NCBI RefSeq assembly: GCF_900099935.1
Contig: NZ_FNEK01000017.1
Location: 29,392-93,391, forward strand
Reading direction: 5' to 3'
DNA from: Aliiruegeria lutimaris
GTDB taxonomy: Bacteria > Pseudomonadota > Alphaproteobacteria > Rhodobacterales > Rhodobacteraceae
DNA length: 64,000 bases
Positions 36,239-45,200 of this stretch are shown here, piece by piece. Under the pieces are notes generated by a model. It was not told where the DNA came from. It saw nothing but the letters and a program-made list of their open reading frames with translations, and did no database searches. Made by a program: the position numbers and the translations under genes. Within the stretch, counting starts at the first letter, position 1. Each line of letters begins with the position of its first letter.

Positions 36239-36535
36239 ATGCCCGACGTCACGATTGTCTTTTGGCGCGACATCCCGGCACAGGTCATCGTCGGCAAGGG
36301 CCGGCGTGGCTCGAAGGCGCCGCTTCCGGAGCGGTTCGAACAGGCAATCGACCGATGTGCCATGGCAACCGACGCCAAGGATACCGACGCCTATCTTGCG
36401 GAGTGGCGCAAGGCCGAGCCTTACACGGTGGAAGGTGATCCGGCGGAGATCGCCGCCGCCGAGGCCGCACGTCTCGACGCGGAATATGACCAGGCCCGCA
36501 TCAAGAAACTGATCGACAACGCCGGATGGAATTGA
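36239..36535 (+). CDS. Virulence-factor domain protein in a one-carbon operon
   Basis: The 98-residue acidic-basic protein starts MPDVTIVFWRDIPAQVIVGK and belongs to the small conserved family usually labelled virulence factor; the name is historical and there is no evidence of virulence here. It has no signal or membrane segment, and ends in a helical part rich in Ala and Glu. It is the first gene of a likely operon with the MTHFR-like, HAD and methyltransferase genes, and its end overlaps an alternative start of the next gene. The role is unknown, but the linkage suggests folate or cobalamin chemistry. Confidence 0.85.
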   Translation: MPDVTIVFWRDIPAQVIVGKGRRGSKAPLPERFEQAIDRCAMATDAKDTDAYLAEWRKAEPYTVEGDPAEIAAAEAARLDAEYDQARIKKLIDNAGWN

Positions 36536-36561
36536 GGCCGGCACAGATATGGGAGGCCGCC

Positions 36562-37488
36562 ATGGCTCTGCTACCGTTTCGCAAGCGCTCCGCCACGCCT
36601 GACAGCAAAGCCGCTCTGGAGGTTTTCCTGCAAGGGTTCTCCATCGAGGTGATGCCGCGCACGGCGGCCAAGATCGAGAGTTTCCGGGAGCTGCTGCCGG
36701 CGGGGACGCGGGTCTATATTGCCCATATCGATGGCACGCCCTTCGAGGACATGGTGGCAACCGCCAAACGGCTGGCGGCCGAGGGTTTTCCGGTCATGCC
36801 GCATTTCCCGGCCCGGATCATCAAGGACAAGGCGACCCTTGCCGACTGGATTGCGCGCTACCAGGGCGAGGCAGACGTGAAGCAGGCCCTGGTTCTGGCT
36901 GGCGGAGTGGATGCGCCCAAGGGTGATTTCGACTCTTCCATGGCGCTGCTGGAAACCGGGCTGTTCGACGAGGCGGGCTTCACCCACCTGCACGTGGCCG
37001 GTCACCCGGAGGGCAACCGTGACATCGACCCGCTCGGCAGCACGAAGCGGGTCATGGACGCGCTGCACTGGAAGCAGGCCTTCTCCCGCAATACCGATGC
37101 CCGGATGGCGATTGCCACCCAATTCGCCTTCGAATCCAAGCCGGTCATTGCCTGGGCCAACGGGCTGAGGGAAGCCGGGATCGACCTGCCGATCCATATC
37201 GGCATCGCGGGGCCGGCAAAGCTTCAGACAATGATCAAGTTTGCTGTCTCCTGCGGCGTGGGCGCCAGCGTGCGCGTGTTGCAGCGACGGGCAAAGGACG
37301 TGACCAAGCTGGTCATGCCCTTCGAGCCGAACGAGATTCTGACCGAGCTGGCCGTCCACAAGGCTGCAAGCCCGGAATTCAACATCGCGCAGGTGCACTT
37401 CTTCCCGCTTGGCGGTATCAAGGCCACGGCCGGCTGGACGGCCGAACATGGCGGACCAGCGGGACACGCGGCCGCCGCAACAGGCTGA
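36562..37488 (+). CDS. Methylenetetrahydrofolate reductase-like protein
   Basis: The 308-residue (beta/alpha)8 protein resembles flavin-dependent 5,10-methylenetetrahydrofolate reductase: FSIEVMPRTAAKI at strand 1, YIAHIDGTPFEDMV, VLAGGVDAPKGDFD at the flavin side, and IHIGIAGPAKLQTMIKFAVSCG. It is diverged from E. coli MetF, without the usual FEFFPPK start. GGGAGG five bases before the ATG at 36562 is preferred over the ATG at 36526. The methyltransferase downstream uses methyl-THF, the product of this reaction, which supports the assignment. Confidence 0.88.
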   Translation: MALLPFRKRSATPDSKAALEVFLQGFSIEVMPRTAAKIESFRELLPAGTRVYIAHIDGTPFEDMVATAKRLAAEGFPVMPHFPARIIKDKATLADWIARYQGEADVKQALVLAGGVDAPKGDFDSSMALLETGLFDEAGFTHLHVAGHPEGNRDIDPLGSTKRVMDALHWKQAFSRNTDARMAIATQFAFESKPVIAWANGLREAGIDLPIHIGIAGPAKLQTMIKFAVSCGVGASVRVLQRRAKDVTKLVMPFEPNEILTELAVHKAASPEFNIAQVHFFPLGGIKATAGWTAEHGGPAGHAAAATG

Positions 37489-37496
37489 GAGACTTC

Positions 37497-38156
37497 ATGA
37501 CCACAGCATTGCTGTTCGACCTGGACGGAACCTTGATCGATTCCGACTCGCTGCACGCCCAGGTATTTGCCGAACTTTTTGAACCCCGTGGGGTAAAGAT
37601 CGATTTCGCCTATTACCGGGACAAGCTGCACGGCCGGCTGAATTTCGACATCTTTTCTGACCTTTGTCCCGGCGAGGATGCGAAATGGTGGTCCGATCAC
37701 AAGGAAGCAGAGTATCGCAAGTTGCTGGGCACGGGCCATCCGAATATGCCGGGTACGGTGGAATTGCTGGACCTTGCCGACGAGATGGGCTGGGCCAAAG
37801 GCGTGGTGACGAATGCGCCGCGCGACAACGGCGAGGCGGTGCTGGCCGCGCTCGGCATTGCCGACCGCTTCGACACGCTGGTGATCGGAGATGAATGCGT
37901 GCGCGGCAAGCCGGACCCGGAGCCCTACCTGGAAGGTCTGCGGCGGCTGAACGCCGATGCCGCCGTCTCTCTTGCTTTCGAGGACAGCCCGACAGGCATT
38001 CGTTCAGCCGTGGGAGCCGGCCTCAAGACAATCGGAATTCGAAGCATGCTGTCCGACGCCGCATTGCGCGAAGCGGGCGCGACAGCTTCGGTCGAGGACT
38101 ACGCCGATCCGGCGCTGAAACACCATATTGATCAATTGAAGGGACTGGCTGCATGA
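37497..38156 (+). CDS. HAD-superfamily phosphatase (CbbY/Gph type)
   Basis: The 219-residue product has the four HAD motifs: LLFDLDGTLIDSDSLH (nucleophile and acid Asp), the Thr of VVTNAPRDN, a Lys in RGKPDPEPYL and LAFEDSPTGIRSA. A helical cap sits between motifs I and II, as in beta-phosphoglucomutases and CbbY. The substrate is unknown. It lies eight bases after the MTHFR-like gene and overlaps the methyltransferase start by four (ATGA), so it is firmly part of this operon. Confidence 0.9.
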   Translation: MTTALLFDLDGTLIDSDSLHAQVFAELFEPRGVKIDFAYYRDKLHGRLNFDIFSDLCPGEDAKWWSDHKEAEYRKLLGTGHPNMPGTVELLDLADEMGWAKGVVTNAPRDNGEAVLAALGIADRFDTLVIGDECVRGKPDPEPYLEGLRRLNADAAVSLAFEDSPTGIRSAVGAGLKTIGIRSMLSDAALREAGATASVEDYADPALKHHIDQLKGLAA

Positions 38157-39130
38157 CGCGGACCGTAATCGAGAGCAAGACGAAGACTGTCACCATCGGC
38201 TTCGACGAGCCGTTCTGCGTGATCGGCGAACGGATCAACCCGACAGGCCGCAAGAAGCTGGCGGCCGAGTTGGAAGCGGGCGATTTTTCCACCGTGGAGA
38301 AGGATGCGCTGGAGCAGGTCGCATGCGGGGCGATGGTTCTCGATGTGAATTCCGGCGCGGTGTTCACCAACAAGATGGCCGAGGATCCGCGCTACGCGGA
38401 CAATAACTTCGTCGAGCCGATGTTGATGAAGGAGCTCATCACGCGCATCCAGGCGATCGTGGACGTGCCGCTGTGTATCGACAGCTCGGTGCCCGGCGCG
38501 CTCCAAAACGGGCTGGAAATGGCGGAAGGGCGGCCGCTGCTGAACTCGGTGACGGGTGAAGAAGAGCGGCTCGAGGCGATCCTGCCGCTGGTGAAGAAGT
38601 ACAACGTGCCGGTTGTGGCGATCTCCAATGACGACACGGGCATTTCCGAGGATCCGGATGTGCGTTTCGCGGTGGCCAAGAAGATCGTCGAACGGGCGGC
38701 CGATTTCGGCATTCCGGCGCATGACATCGTGGTCGACCCGCTGGTGATGCCGGTGGGCGCGATGGCGACGGCCGGGCAGCAGGTCTTCACGCTCGTCCGC
38801 CGGCTGCGCGACGAGCTGGGCGTGAACACGACCTGTGGCGCTTCCAACATTTCCTTTGGCCTGCCGAACCGGCATGGCGTGAACGCGGCCTTCCTGCCGA
38901 TGGCGATCGGCGCAGGCATGACTTCTGCGATCATGAACCCGGTTCGCTCCGTCGAGATGGAGGCCATTCGTGCCGCCAACCTGCTGATGAATCACGATCC
39001 CAATGGCGGGGCGTGGATCGGACTGGCCAAGGTGCTTGACGCGGTCAAGGAAGGCGCGAGTTTCACCGAGGCGTCGCAGGCGGCCGCCGCGGCCGGGTCT
39101 GGTCGCGGACGGCGTCGGCGCCGGGGCTGA
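38153..39130 (+). CDS. Methyltetrahydrofolate:cobalamin methyltransferase
   Basis: The 325-residue protein is a pterin-binding TIM barrel: FCVIGERINPTGRKKLAAEL, DVNSGAV, PLCIDSSVPGALQNGLEM, PLLNSVTGEEERL and GASNISFGLPNRHGVNAAFL match the MetH pterin domain and MtgA/AcsE-like enzymes. It transfers the methyl of methyl-THF to a corrinoid protein. Split methionine synthases are reported in Rhodobacteraceae, and this could be one piece; a glycine betaine demethylase part is an alternative. The corrinoid and homocysteine proteins are not in the window. It ends 27 bases before hairpin repeat F. Confidence 0.92.
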   Translation: MTRTVIESKTKTVTIGFDEPFCVIGERINPTGRKKLAAELEAGDFSTVEKDALEQVACGAMVLDVNSGAVFTNKMAEDPRYADNNFVEPMLMKELITRIQAIVDVPLCIDSSVPGALQNGLEMAEGRPLLNSVTGEEERLEAILPLVKKYNVPVVAISNDDTGISEDPDVRFAVAKKIVERAADFGIPAHDIVVDPLVMPVGAMATAGQQVFTLVRRLRDELGVNTTCGASNISFGLPNRHGVNAAFLPMAIGAGMTSAIMNPVRSVEMEAIRAANLLMNHDPNGGAWIGLAKVLDAVKEGASFTEASQAAAAAGSGRGRRRRRG

Positions 39131-39156
39131 GGGCAGATCGGGCAGAGATGTCGGTT

Positions 39157-39224
39157 GGGGGGCTGTCTGCCCCCCACGCGCGCTGAAAGCGCGCTCCCCC
39201 CGAGGATATTTTCGGAAAGAGGAA
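39157..39224. repeat. Intergenic hairpin repeat, copy F (inverted)
   Basis: GGGGGGCTGTCTGCCCCCC and GCGCGCTGAAAGCGCGC hairpins precede CCCCGAGGATATTTTCGGAA, then AGAGGAAG, which is the reverse complement of copy A. It lies between the methyltransferase stop and the serS start, both plus strand. Confidence 0.85.
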
Positions 39225-39328
39225 GTCAGAAAGGCGGGCGGCTCGGGCGCCTTTGCTCTTTTCTCCCGAGCCTCTTTGCGGCATGAGGCGGCACGTGAGT
39301 TCAACCCGGTGCTTCAAGGAGAGACCCG

Positions 39329-40621
39329 ATGCACGACATTCGCTTCATTCGCGAAAACCCTGACGCGTTCGACGCCGCCATGGCGCGGCTTGGGGTGTCG
39401 GTGTCTTCCTCCGATATCCTGGGGATCGATGCCGGACGGCGTGAGAAGATCACTGCCGCCGAGGCTGCACAGGCCGAACGGAACGCCGCCTCCAAGCAGG
39501 TTGGCGCGGCCAAGGCAAAGGGCGACGAGGCCGAATTCGAGCGGCTGCGGGCGCTGGTGGGTGAGAAGAAGGCCGAGATTGCGCGGCTGGAGGAAGAGGC
39601 CAAGGCAGAAGATGCCCGGCTGACCGAGTTGCTCGCTACGCTGCCCAACATGCCGCATGAGGATGTGCCGGACGGGGCCGATGAAAATGACAACGTGGAA
39701 ATCCGCCGTTGGGGGGAGCCGCGTGTCTTCGATTTCGAGCCGAAGGAGCATTACGAGCTGGCGGCGGTTCAGGACGGCATGGATTTCGAGACGGCGGCGA
39801 AGCTGGCCGGTTCGCGCTTCGTGCTGATGTCGGGTGCCGTGGCGCGGGTTCATCGCGCTCTGGCACAGTTCATGCTGGACACGCACACGACCGAGCATGG
39901 GCTGACCGAGGTCAACGGCCCTGTCATGGTGCGCGAAGAGATGATGTACGGCACCGGGCAGTTGCCCAAGTTCGGCGACGACAGCTACCTGCTGCGCGAA
40001 GGCTGGTGGTTGATCCCGACCTCCGAGGTGACGCTGACCAATATCGTCAATGACGTGATCGTCGAGGAGGGCTACCTGCCCCGTCGTTTCACGGCGCATT
40101 CGCTCTGCTTCCGCTCGGAGGCTGGCAGCGCGGGCCGCGATACGGCCGGGATGCTGCGACAGCACCAGTTCGAGAAGGTCGAGATGGTCTCGGTGACCCA
40201 TCCCGACAAGAGCATGGAAGAGCATGAGCGGATGACGCGATGTGCCGAGGTGATCTTGGAGAAGCTCGGCATTCCCTATCGCACGATCGTGCTGTGCACC
40301 GGCGATATGGGCTTTGGTGCGCGCAAGACGCATGACATCGAGGCCTGGTTGCCGGGGCAGAACATGTATCGCGAGATCTCGTCCGTATCGGTCTGCGGCG
40401 ATTTCCAGGCACGCCGGATGAATGCCCGCTTCCGCCCCGAGGGCGGCGGAAAGCCGGAATTCGTCCATACGCTGAACGGCTCCGGCCTTGCCGTCGGGCG
40501 CTGCCTGATCGCGGTTCTGGAGAACGGTCAACGGGAAGACGGATCTGTCGATCTGCCGGAAGCGCTGCATCCCTGGCTCGGTGGCAAGCGCCGCATCACG
40601 GCCGAGGGCACGCTCGTCTAA
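39329..40621 (+). CDS. serS: Serine--tRNA ligase
   Basis: This class II synthetase charges tRNA-Ser and tRNA-Sec. The 430-residue product starts [20 protein letters not shown] and has the long antiparallel coiled coil (about 27-105) that grips the tRNA long arm. The catalytic domain shows class II motifs: PLPRR-like motif 2 ([19 protein letters not shown]) and motif 3 ([18 protein letters not shown]). The length is standard. AAGGAGAG lies before the ATG. A perfect terminator follows. Confidence 0.97.
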   Translation: MHDIRFIRENPDAFDAAMARLGVSVSSSDILGIDAGRREKITAAEAAQAERNAASKQVGAAKAKGDEAEFERLRALVGEKKAEIARLEEEAKAEDARLTELLATLPNMPHEDVPDGADENDNVEIRRWGEPRVFDFEPKEHYELAAVQDGMDFETAAKLAGSRFVLMSGAVARVHRALAQFMLDTHTTEHGLTEVNGPVMVREEMMYGTGQLPKFGDDSYLLREGWWLIPTSEVTLTNIVNDVIVEEGYLPRRFTAHSLCFRSEAGSAGRDTAGMLRQHQFEKVEMVSVTHPDKSMEEHERMTRCAEVILEKLGIPYRTIVLCTGDMGFGARKTHDIEAWLPGQNMYREISSVSVCGDFQARRMNARFRPEGGGKPEFVHTLNGSGLAVGRCLIAVLENGQREDGSVDLPEALHPWLGGKRRITAEGTLV

Positions 40622-40631
40622 GAACAAAATC

Positions 40632-40666
40632 GCCCCCGGAGAGCGATCTCCGGGGGCTCGTTTCCG
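40632..40666. terminator. Bidirectional intrinsic terminator between serS and the EF-hand gene
   Basis: A perfect 11-bp stem GCCCCCGGAGA/TCTCCGGGGGC (40632-40642 with 40647-40657) closes on a stable GCGA loop. TCGTTT follows on the plus strand. On the minus strand the hairpin is followed by GATTTTGTTC. It lies between two converging genes. Confidence 0.9.
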
Positions 40667-40683
40667 ATCCTTCCGAGCGGTAA

Positions 40684-40914
40684 TTACTCGGCGATCATGC
40701 CGTCTTGTTTGGCAGCGGCCAGTTCCTCGGCGCTGATCATGCCATCGGCATCGGCATCGAGTTCGGCAAAAAGCTCTTCGCTGAGATCCGGATAGGCAGC
40801 CTGCATTTCCGCAAGCGAGTAGACACCGTCACCGTCGGCATCGTCGACCATGGTTTGAGCCATCGCCGGAAGGGCAAGAGCAAGCAGAGCAACGACGAAA
40901 GCGCTTTTCCGCAT
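40684..40914 (-). CDS. Secreted EF-hand calcium-binding protein
   Basis: The 76-residue protein has a signal peptide (MRKSAFVVALLALALPAMAQ), then two EF-hand loops, DADGDGVYSLAEM and DADADGMISAEEL, with the Asp/Glu ligands in the canonical 1-3-5-12 positions. It should bind Ca2+ in the periplasm. The ATG at 40914 is preferred because GGAG lies 12 bases before it, while the alternative ATG at 40932 has only a hairpin upstream. The longer form would add MEKTKK to the signal peptide. Role unknown. Confidence 0.75.
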   Translation of the reverse strand: MRKSAFVVALLALALPAMAQTMVDDADGDGVYSLAEMQAAYPDLSEELFAELDADADGMISAEELAAAKQDGMIAE

Positions 40915-40936
40915 TTTTTTGGTTTTCTCCATGAAG

Positions 40937-40954
40937 CCCCGCGATCCCGCGGGG
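40937..40954. promoter_or_regulatory. Hairpin in the 5' leader of the EF-hand gene
   Basis: CCCCGCG (40937-40943) pairs perfectly with CGCGGGG (40948-40954) across an ATCC loop. On the EF-hand transcript the stem ends four bases before the upstream ATG at 40932 and right before the GGAG used by the ATG at 40914. It may affect translation or mRNA stability. Confidence 0.45.
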
Positions 40955-41126
40955 AAAAAGAAGGTTCAATTACCTCCAGTCGGAGAAATGATGGCGAAAC
41001 ACGCCAGTTTCAAGAGGATCATCACGCCTGGTCGATAATGTTTTTCGAGCGTATTTTCATGTTTTCTTTCAGCCCCTTGCAGCGGGAAGCTCATCTCTCG
41101 AAGAGCCGACGTCTGAAAGTTTTTTC

Positions 41127-42593
41127 TTAGCGCTCGTCCGCGCGCCCCTTGCCGGTATGCTTGCGCAGTCGCGACGGCGTGGACTTTTTCTTGTCCTTGT
41201 AGGGGTTCTTATCGGACTGGCTTCGGAAGGTCAGGCGGATCGGCGTACCCGGCATGTCGAAATCTTCCCGCAGCCCGTTGACCAGATAGCGTTTATAGCT
41301 TTCCGGCAGTTTTTCGGGGAAAGAAGCCATCACCACGAACCCCGGCGGGCGCGTCTTCACTTGCGTCATGTAGCGCAGCTTGATCCTGCGGCCGCCCGGT
41401 GCGGGGGGCGGATGGGCTTCGAGCATGCCCGTAAGCCATTGGTTGAGCCTCGCCGTCGGCACCCGGCGATTCCACACTTCATGCGCCCGCACGATGGCGT
41501 CATGCAGCCGGTCCAGGCCGCGGCCCGTCTTGGCGGATACCGTGATCAGCGGCGCCCCCTTGAGCTGCGGCAGCAGGCGGTTGAATTCCTCCTTCAGCTC
41601 CGCCAGCTTTTCCTGCTTCTCGTCTTCGAGATCCCACTTGTTCACGGCCACCACGACCGCCCTGCCCTCGCGCTCGGCCAGGTCAGCGATGCGCAGGTCC
41701 TGCTGCTCGAAGGGGATTTCCACGTCGAGCAGGACGACGACCACCTCGGCGAATTTCACCGCGCGCAGCCCGTCGGAGACCGAAAGCTTCTCCAGCTTCT
41801 CCTGCACCTTCGCTTTTTTGCGCATGCCGGCGGTGTCGAAGATACGCATCGGCGTGCCCTTCCACTCAACCGGAAGGGAAATCGCGTCGCGCGTGATGCC
41901 CGCCTCGGGGCCGGTCAGCAGCCGGTCCTCGCCGAGGATCCTGTTGATCAGCGTAGATTTTCCAGCATTCGGGCGCCCGACCACGGCCACCTGCAAAGGC
42001 TTCGACCGAGAGAAAAGCGGCCCTTCGCCCTCGGCGGCCTCTTCCTCGGTCAGCTCTATATCGGTCGCCGGCGCCTGTTCGAGGGCACGCGCCTCGAAGG
42101 CATCGGCCAGCGGCATTAGCACGGCGTGGAGATCGGCCATGCCCTCGCCATGCTCGGCCGAAATCCGGATCGGATCGCCAAGCCCGAGCGCATAGGCCTC
42201 CAGAACGCCCGCATCGCTGGCATTGCTCTCGGACTTGTTCGCGGCCAGCAACACATGCGCCGACTTCTTGCGCAGGATCTCGGCAAAGACTTCGTCGGCC
42301 GGGGTAACGCCCTGGCGGGCATCGAGCATGAACAGGCATATATCCGCCATCTCCACCGCCCGCTCGGTCAATCGGCGCATACGGCCCTGCAGGGACTCGT
42401 CTGTCGCTTCCTCAAGTCCGGCCGTGTCAATGACGGTAAAGCGCAGGTCTCCAAGCCGGGCCTCGCCTTCGCGCAGGTCACGGGTCACGCCGGGTTGATC
42501 GTCCACGAGGGCAAGACGTTTGCCGACGAGACGATTGAACAGAGTCGATTTGCCCACGTTTGGGCGGCCCACGAGGGCCAGGGTGAAGCTCAT
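41127..42593 (-). CDS. der: Ribosome-assembly GTPase Der (EngA)
   Basis: Der is an essential tandem GTPase for 50S assembly. The 488-residue product has two G domains: the first at about 3-165 ([27 protein letters not shown]) and the second at about 203-375 ([28 protein letters not shown]), then a KH-like C-terminal domain and a basic tail. The length is usual for alphaproteobacteria. It follows the bamB and yfgM-like genes on the same strand, the order known from many proteobacteria. Confidence 0.97.
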   Translation of the reverse strand: MSFTLALVGRPNVGKSTLFNRLVGKRLALVDDQPGVTRDLREGEARLGDLRFTVIDTAGLEEATDESLQGRMRRLTERAVEMADICLFMLDARQGVTPADEVFAEILRKKSAHVLLAANKSESNASDAGVLEAYALGLGDPIRISAEHGEGMADLHAVLMPLADAFEARALEQAPATDIELTEEEAAEGEGPLFSRSKPLQVAVVGRPNAGKSTLINRILGEDRLLTGPEAGITRDAISLPVEWKGTPMRIFDTAGMRKKAKVQEKLEKLSVSDGLRAVKFAEVVVVLLDVEIPFEQQDLRIADLAEREGRAVVVAVNKWDLEDEKQEKLAELKEEFNRLLPQLKGAPLITVSAKTGRGLDRLHDAIVRAHEVWNRRVPTARLNQWLTGMLEAHPPPAPGGRRIKLRYMTQVKTRPPGFVVMASFPEKLPESYKRYLVNGLREDFDMPGTPIRLTFRSQSDKNPYKDKKKSTPSRLRKHTGKGRADER

Positions 42594-42710
42594 AATGCGC
42601 TCACAGACAGGAGAATCGGATCAGACCCGCTCCTTTAGACCGTTTCTTCCGGTGGTTGAAGCCTTTTCAAGGAATAGCACTGGCGTAGATGGCGCCATTG
42701 GAGGGAACAG

Positions 42711-42866
42711 AAGGGGGCGTCGCCCCCCGCTCTCTCGCGAGCGCTCCGCCCAAGGTATTTGCGGAAAGATGATGAAGGGGCCGAACCAGTTTCATCTTTC
42801 TTCAAATACCTCCGCCGGAGGCACGATCCGAAGGATCGCTGACGCGCGCGGAGCGTGCGCCCCCTT
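42711..42866. repeat. Intergenic hairpin repeat, copy G (two facing half-units)
   Basis: A GGGGGCGTCGCCCCC hairpin and a GCTCTCTCGCGAGCGC hairpin precede CAAGGTATTTGCGGAAAGAT, which faces TTTCATCTTTCTTCAAATAC, then CTCCGCCGGAGGCACGAT. Further small hairpins, ATCCGAAGGAT and GCGCGCGGAGCGTGCGC, follow. It lies between the bamB stop and the der start, on the same strand. Confidence 0.85.
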
Positions 42867-42868
42867 GC

Positions 42869-44221
42869 TCAACGATAGGCGAGCAGCTGGGCCTTGGTGT
42901 TCACAAGGTAGAGCGTCTGGTTGACGATGACCGGGTTGGTTGCCGCCCCAGCCGGGATCTCCACCGTGGAAAGCAGGTTGCCATTGCGGGGATCGAAGCT
43001 GCGCAGGTAGCCATCATCGGAGGCCACCAGCAGGCGCCCGCCGGCGAGGACCGGACCGAAGCTCGCATAAACATCGCGGTATTTGCGCGGTTTCTTCTTC
43101 TTGAAGCCGGGCAGGTCCACGGCCCAGATGAGCTCACCGTTGGAAGCGTTGAGCCGTACCAGCTGGAGCAGGTCGGTTACCGCGAAGACCGAGCCGCCAT
43201 CGACCCAGACCGGGCTCAAGGCGCCTTCGTTCGCTGTCCAGATCCGGGCGCCGCTGTTGGCGTCAAGCGCGGCGATCCGTCCGGAGGGCGTGCCGACATA
43301 GACCGTTCCGCCGACGATGACCGGATCGGAGGAGATATCGGTGATCAGGGAATAGGCGCGTCCACGACGGCGGCCGGCCAGCATGGTCCCCCAGGCGCGC
43401 GTTCCATCGCCCGCCTGCGCGCCTAGCAGTTCAGCCGAGCCGAAGGGGAAGATCGCGATCCGGCCATCCACTGCCGGGCCGGAGCCGTTCACCGTGGCCG
43501 AGGCCGACGGGTTGGCCTGCAACTGCCATGCGAGACGTCCGGTATCCGCGCGCACTGCGAAGGCACGGTTGTCGCGGCTGCTGACATAGATCATCCCGTC
43601 CCGCACCGTCGGTGCGCCGGCGACCGGTGCCTCGAACCCCTGCACCCAGATCGTATTGCCGGTGGCCGGGTCGATCGCCTGCAATTCACCGAAACCGGTC
43701 GTCACGTAGAGCTTTCCGCCGCCAAAGGCGAGCCCGCCGCCCGAGCCGTCCTTGTTGCGCTCGGAGGCCGGGGTCAGATTCCTGCTCCATTGTTCGCCGC
43801 CGCCGGTCGAAAACGCGCTGAGCTGGCTGCGGGCATCGAGCGTAAAGATACGGCCTCCAGCGACGATCGGGTCCGCGGTGATCCGCGCCTTGCGGCTGTT
43901 GCCGGCACCGATACTCGCCGACCACGCCCTGGTGAGATTGGAGGACAGGGCAGGATGCTGAATGCGATGCGTGGCCGAACCGCCGCGATGGGTCCATTCC
44001 GAGTGGTTGGTCTGTGCGGAGGCGGAGAAGGCGACGTCGTTCTGAACCACCGAGCCTTCGGGCAAGGGTTCGATCGCGGCCGCCGCGCTCTCGCCGTCTG
44101 CCGAAGCCGCAAGCGGCGTGCGGACATCGAATCGTTCGCCCGGCAGGGGCGGATCATCGCCGCAGCTGGCCAGTAACAGGGCAACCATCGCCCATCCCGC
44201 CGCAGATCCCAGTACCCTCAC
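42869..44221 (-). CDS. bamB: Outer-membrane assembly lipoprotein BamB
   Basis: BamB is the eight-bladed beta-propeller lipoprotein of the BAM complex that inserts outer-membrane barrels. The 450-residue product has a lipoprotein signal (VALLLASCGDD, lipobox LASC), a linker of about 60 residues, and repeats of the PQQ-like type, for example IDPATGNTIWVQGFEAPVAG, AVRADTGRLAWQ, ALDANSGARIWTA, RLNASNGELIWAVD and SFDPRNGNLLSTV. The yfgM-like gene is upstream and der downstream, as in E. coli. Confidence 0.94.
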   Translation of the reverse strand: MRVLGSAAGWAMVALLLASCGDDPPLPGERFDVRTPLAASADGESAAAAIEPLPEGSVVQNDVAFSASAQTNHSEWTHRGGSATHRIQHPALSSNLTRAWSASIGAGNSRKARITADPIVAGGRIFTLDARSQLSAFSTGGGEQWSRNLTPASERNKDGSGGGLAFGGGKLYVTTGFGELQAIDPATGNTIWVQGFEAPVAGAPTVRDGMIYVSSRDNRAFAVRADTGRLAWQLQANPSASATVNGSGPAVDGRIAIFPFGSAELLGAQAGDGTRAWGTMLAGRRRGRAYSLITDISSDPVIVGGTVYVGTPSGRIAALDANSGARIWTANEGALSPVWVDGGSVFAVTDLLQLVRLNASNGELIWAVDLPGFKKKKPRKYRDVYASFGPVLAGGRLLVASDDGYLRSFDPRNGNLLSTVEIPAGAATNPVIVNQTLYLVNTKAQLLAYR

Positions 44222-44293
44222 AGCTCGTTCCCCCGTACAATTCCGTGCTTGCAGGGCCGCCGCCCCGTCGCCGCTCCGGTTCCGGTTGCGGTC

Positions 44294-44953
44294 TTAGCCC
44301 GCAACATCCCCTATTTCGGCGCCGAGCGCCAACATCAACTGTGTCACACGATCAAGCAAGCCCCGTGTCAATTGCGGCTCCTGCAGAAGCGCCCTGGCGG
44401 CCTCGATCGCGGCCTCGGTCTCGCCATTTGCCGCGAGCGTGAGCACCTGCTGTTCGAGCGCCAGCGGCCGGTAGGGCGCGCCGGGCGTCGCCAGCCGGTC
44501 CAGAAGCTGCGCGCGCAGCTCCGGCGTGACGCTTTCGCCGCCCAGAAGGATGATCTTGAACGCGGCGAGATCCGAATAAACGGCGGGAATATCAGGGTTA
44601 CTTGCCAGCGGCGTCAACGTGGCCACGGCGGCCTCCGGGTCGTCGGTCGCCGTCTGCTCCGCCGCGACCAGAAGCTCGATCACGGTTTCGACCTGGCCGC
44701 TTGCCTCGATCTCGCCAAGCGCGCCGATGCGGGCCGGCGCGCCGGGAAGCTCGAGCGCGGCGATAATCGAATCCCCGAGCGCCTCTGCCGCGGCCAGGGC
44801 ACTGGCCTTGCGATACTCGTTCACCGCCGCGCCACCGACGATAATCACCACCGCAAGAATGCCGATCCAGCCGTATTTTCGGAAAGTCCTGAAAAGCTTC
44901 TCCCGGCGAACTTCTTCGTTCACCTCGTCGATAAAGCTGTCGGCTTCGCTCAT
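44294..44953 (-). CDS. YfgM-like tetratricopeptide membrane protein
   Basis: The 219-residue protein has a cytoplasmic N-terminus (FIDEVNEEVRREKLFRTFRK), one membrane helix (WIGILAVVIIVGGAAV) and a periplasmic part of helical, TPR-like repeats. This layout matches YfgM, which associates with SecYEG and PpiD and helps periplasmic chaperone traffic. The sequence is diverged, so the assignment rests on domain architecture and synteny with bamB-der. The 72 bases to bamB allow cotranscription. Confidence 0.85.
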   Translation of the reverse strand: MSEADSFIDEVNEEVRREKLFRTFRKYGWIGILAVVIIVGGAAVNEYRKASALAAAEALGDSIIAALELPGAPARIGALGEIEASGQVETVIELLVAAEQTATDDPEAAVATLTPLASNPDIPAVYSDLAAFKIILLGGESVTPELRAQLLDRLATPGAPYRPLALEQQVLTLAANGETEAAIEAARALLQEPQLTRGLLDRVTQLMLALGAEIGDVAG

Positions 44954-45048
44954 GCGTCCCTGCCCGTTCTATGCGCCTTGGCGCCTTGATGGCATCTGCA
45001 GGCTATTTGCAGCGCCTTGAAAACGCCTTCTCTTACCCCGAAGCCCTT

Positions 45049-45086
45049 GCAATTGCCAAGACCTGCAAATTGCCTCGGCAATTGCC
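45049..45086. promoter_or_regulatory. Three tandem GCAATTGCC-type sites between divergent genes
   Basis: GCAATTGCC (45049-45057), GCAAATTGCC (45065-45074) and the perfect palindrome GGCAATTGCC (45077-45086) stand in a row in the intergenic region between the yfgM-like gene and the second RND pump. Spacing is 13-16 bases from start to start, about one to one and a half helical turns. An operator for a dimeric regulator of the pump is a reasonable inference; no protein is known. Confidence 0.4.
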
Positions 45087-45200
45087 ACCGAGCGGGCACT
45101 GATGCACATTTGTTTGGCGTCGACCCTTGCCTTCGAACCGCTTTGAATACATCTCTGCGCGGAGGTTTATCGAATTACGACGACCGGAAAGGCGGATTTC

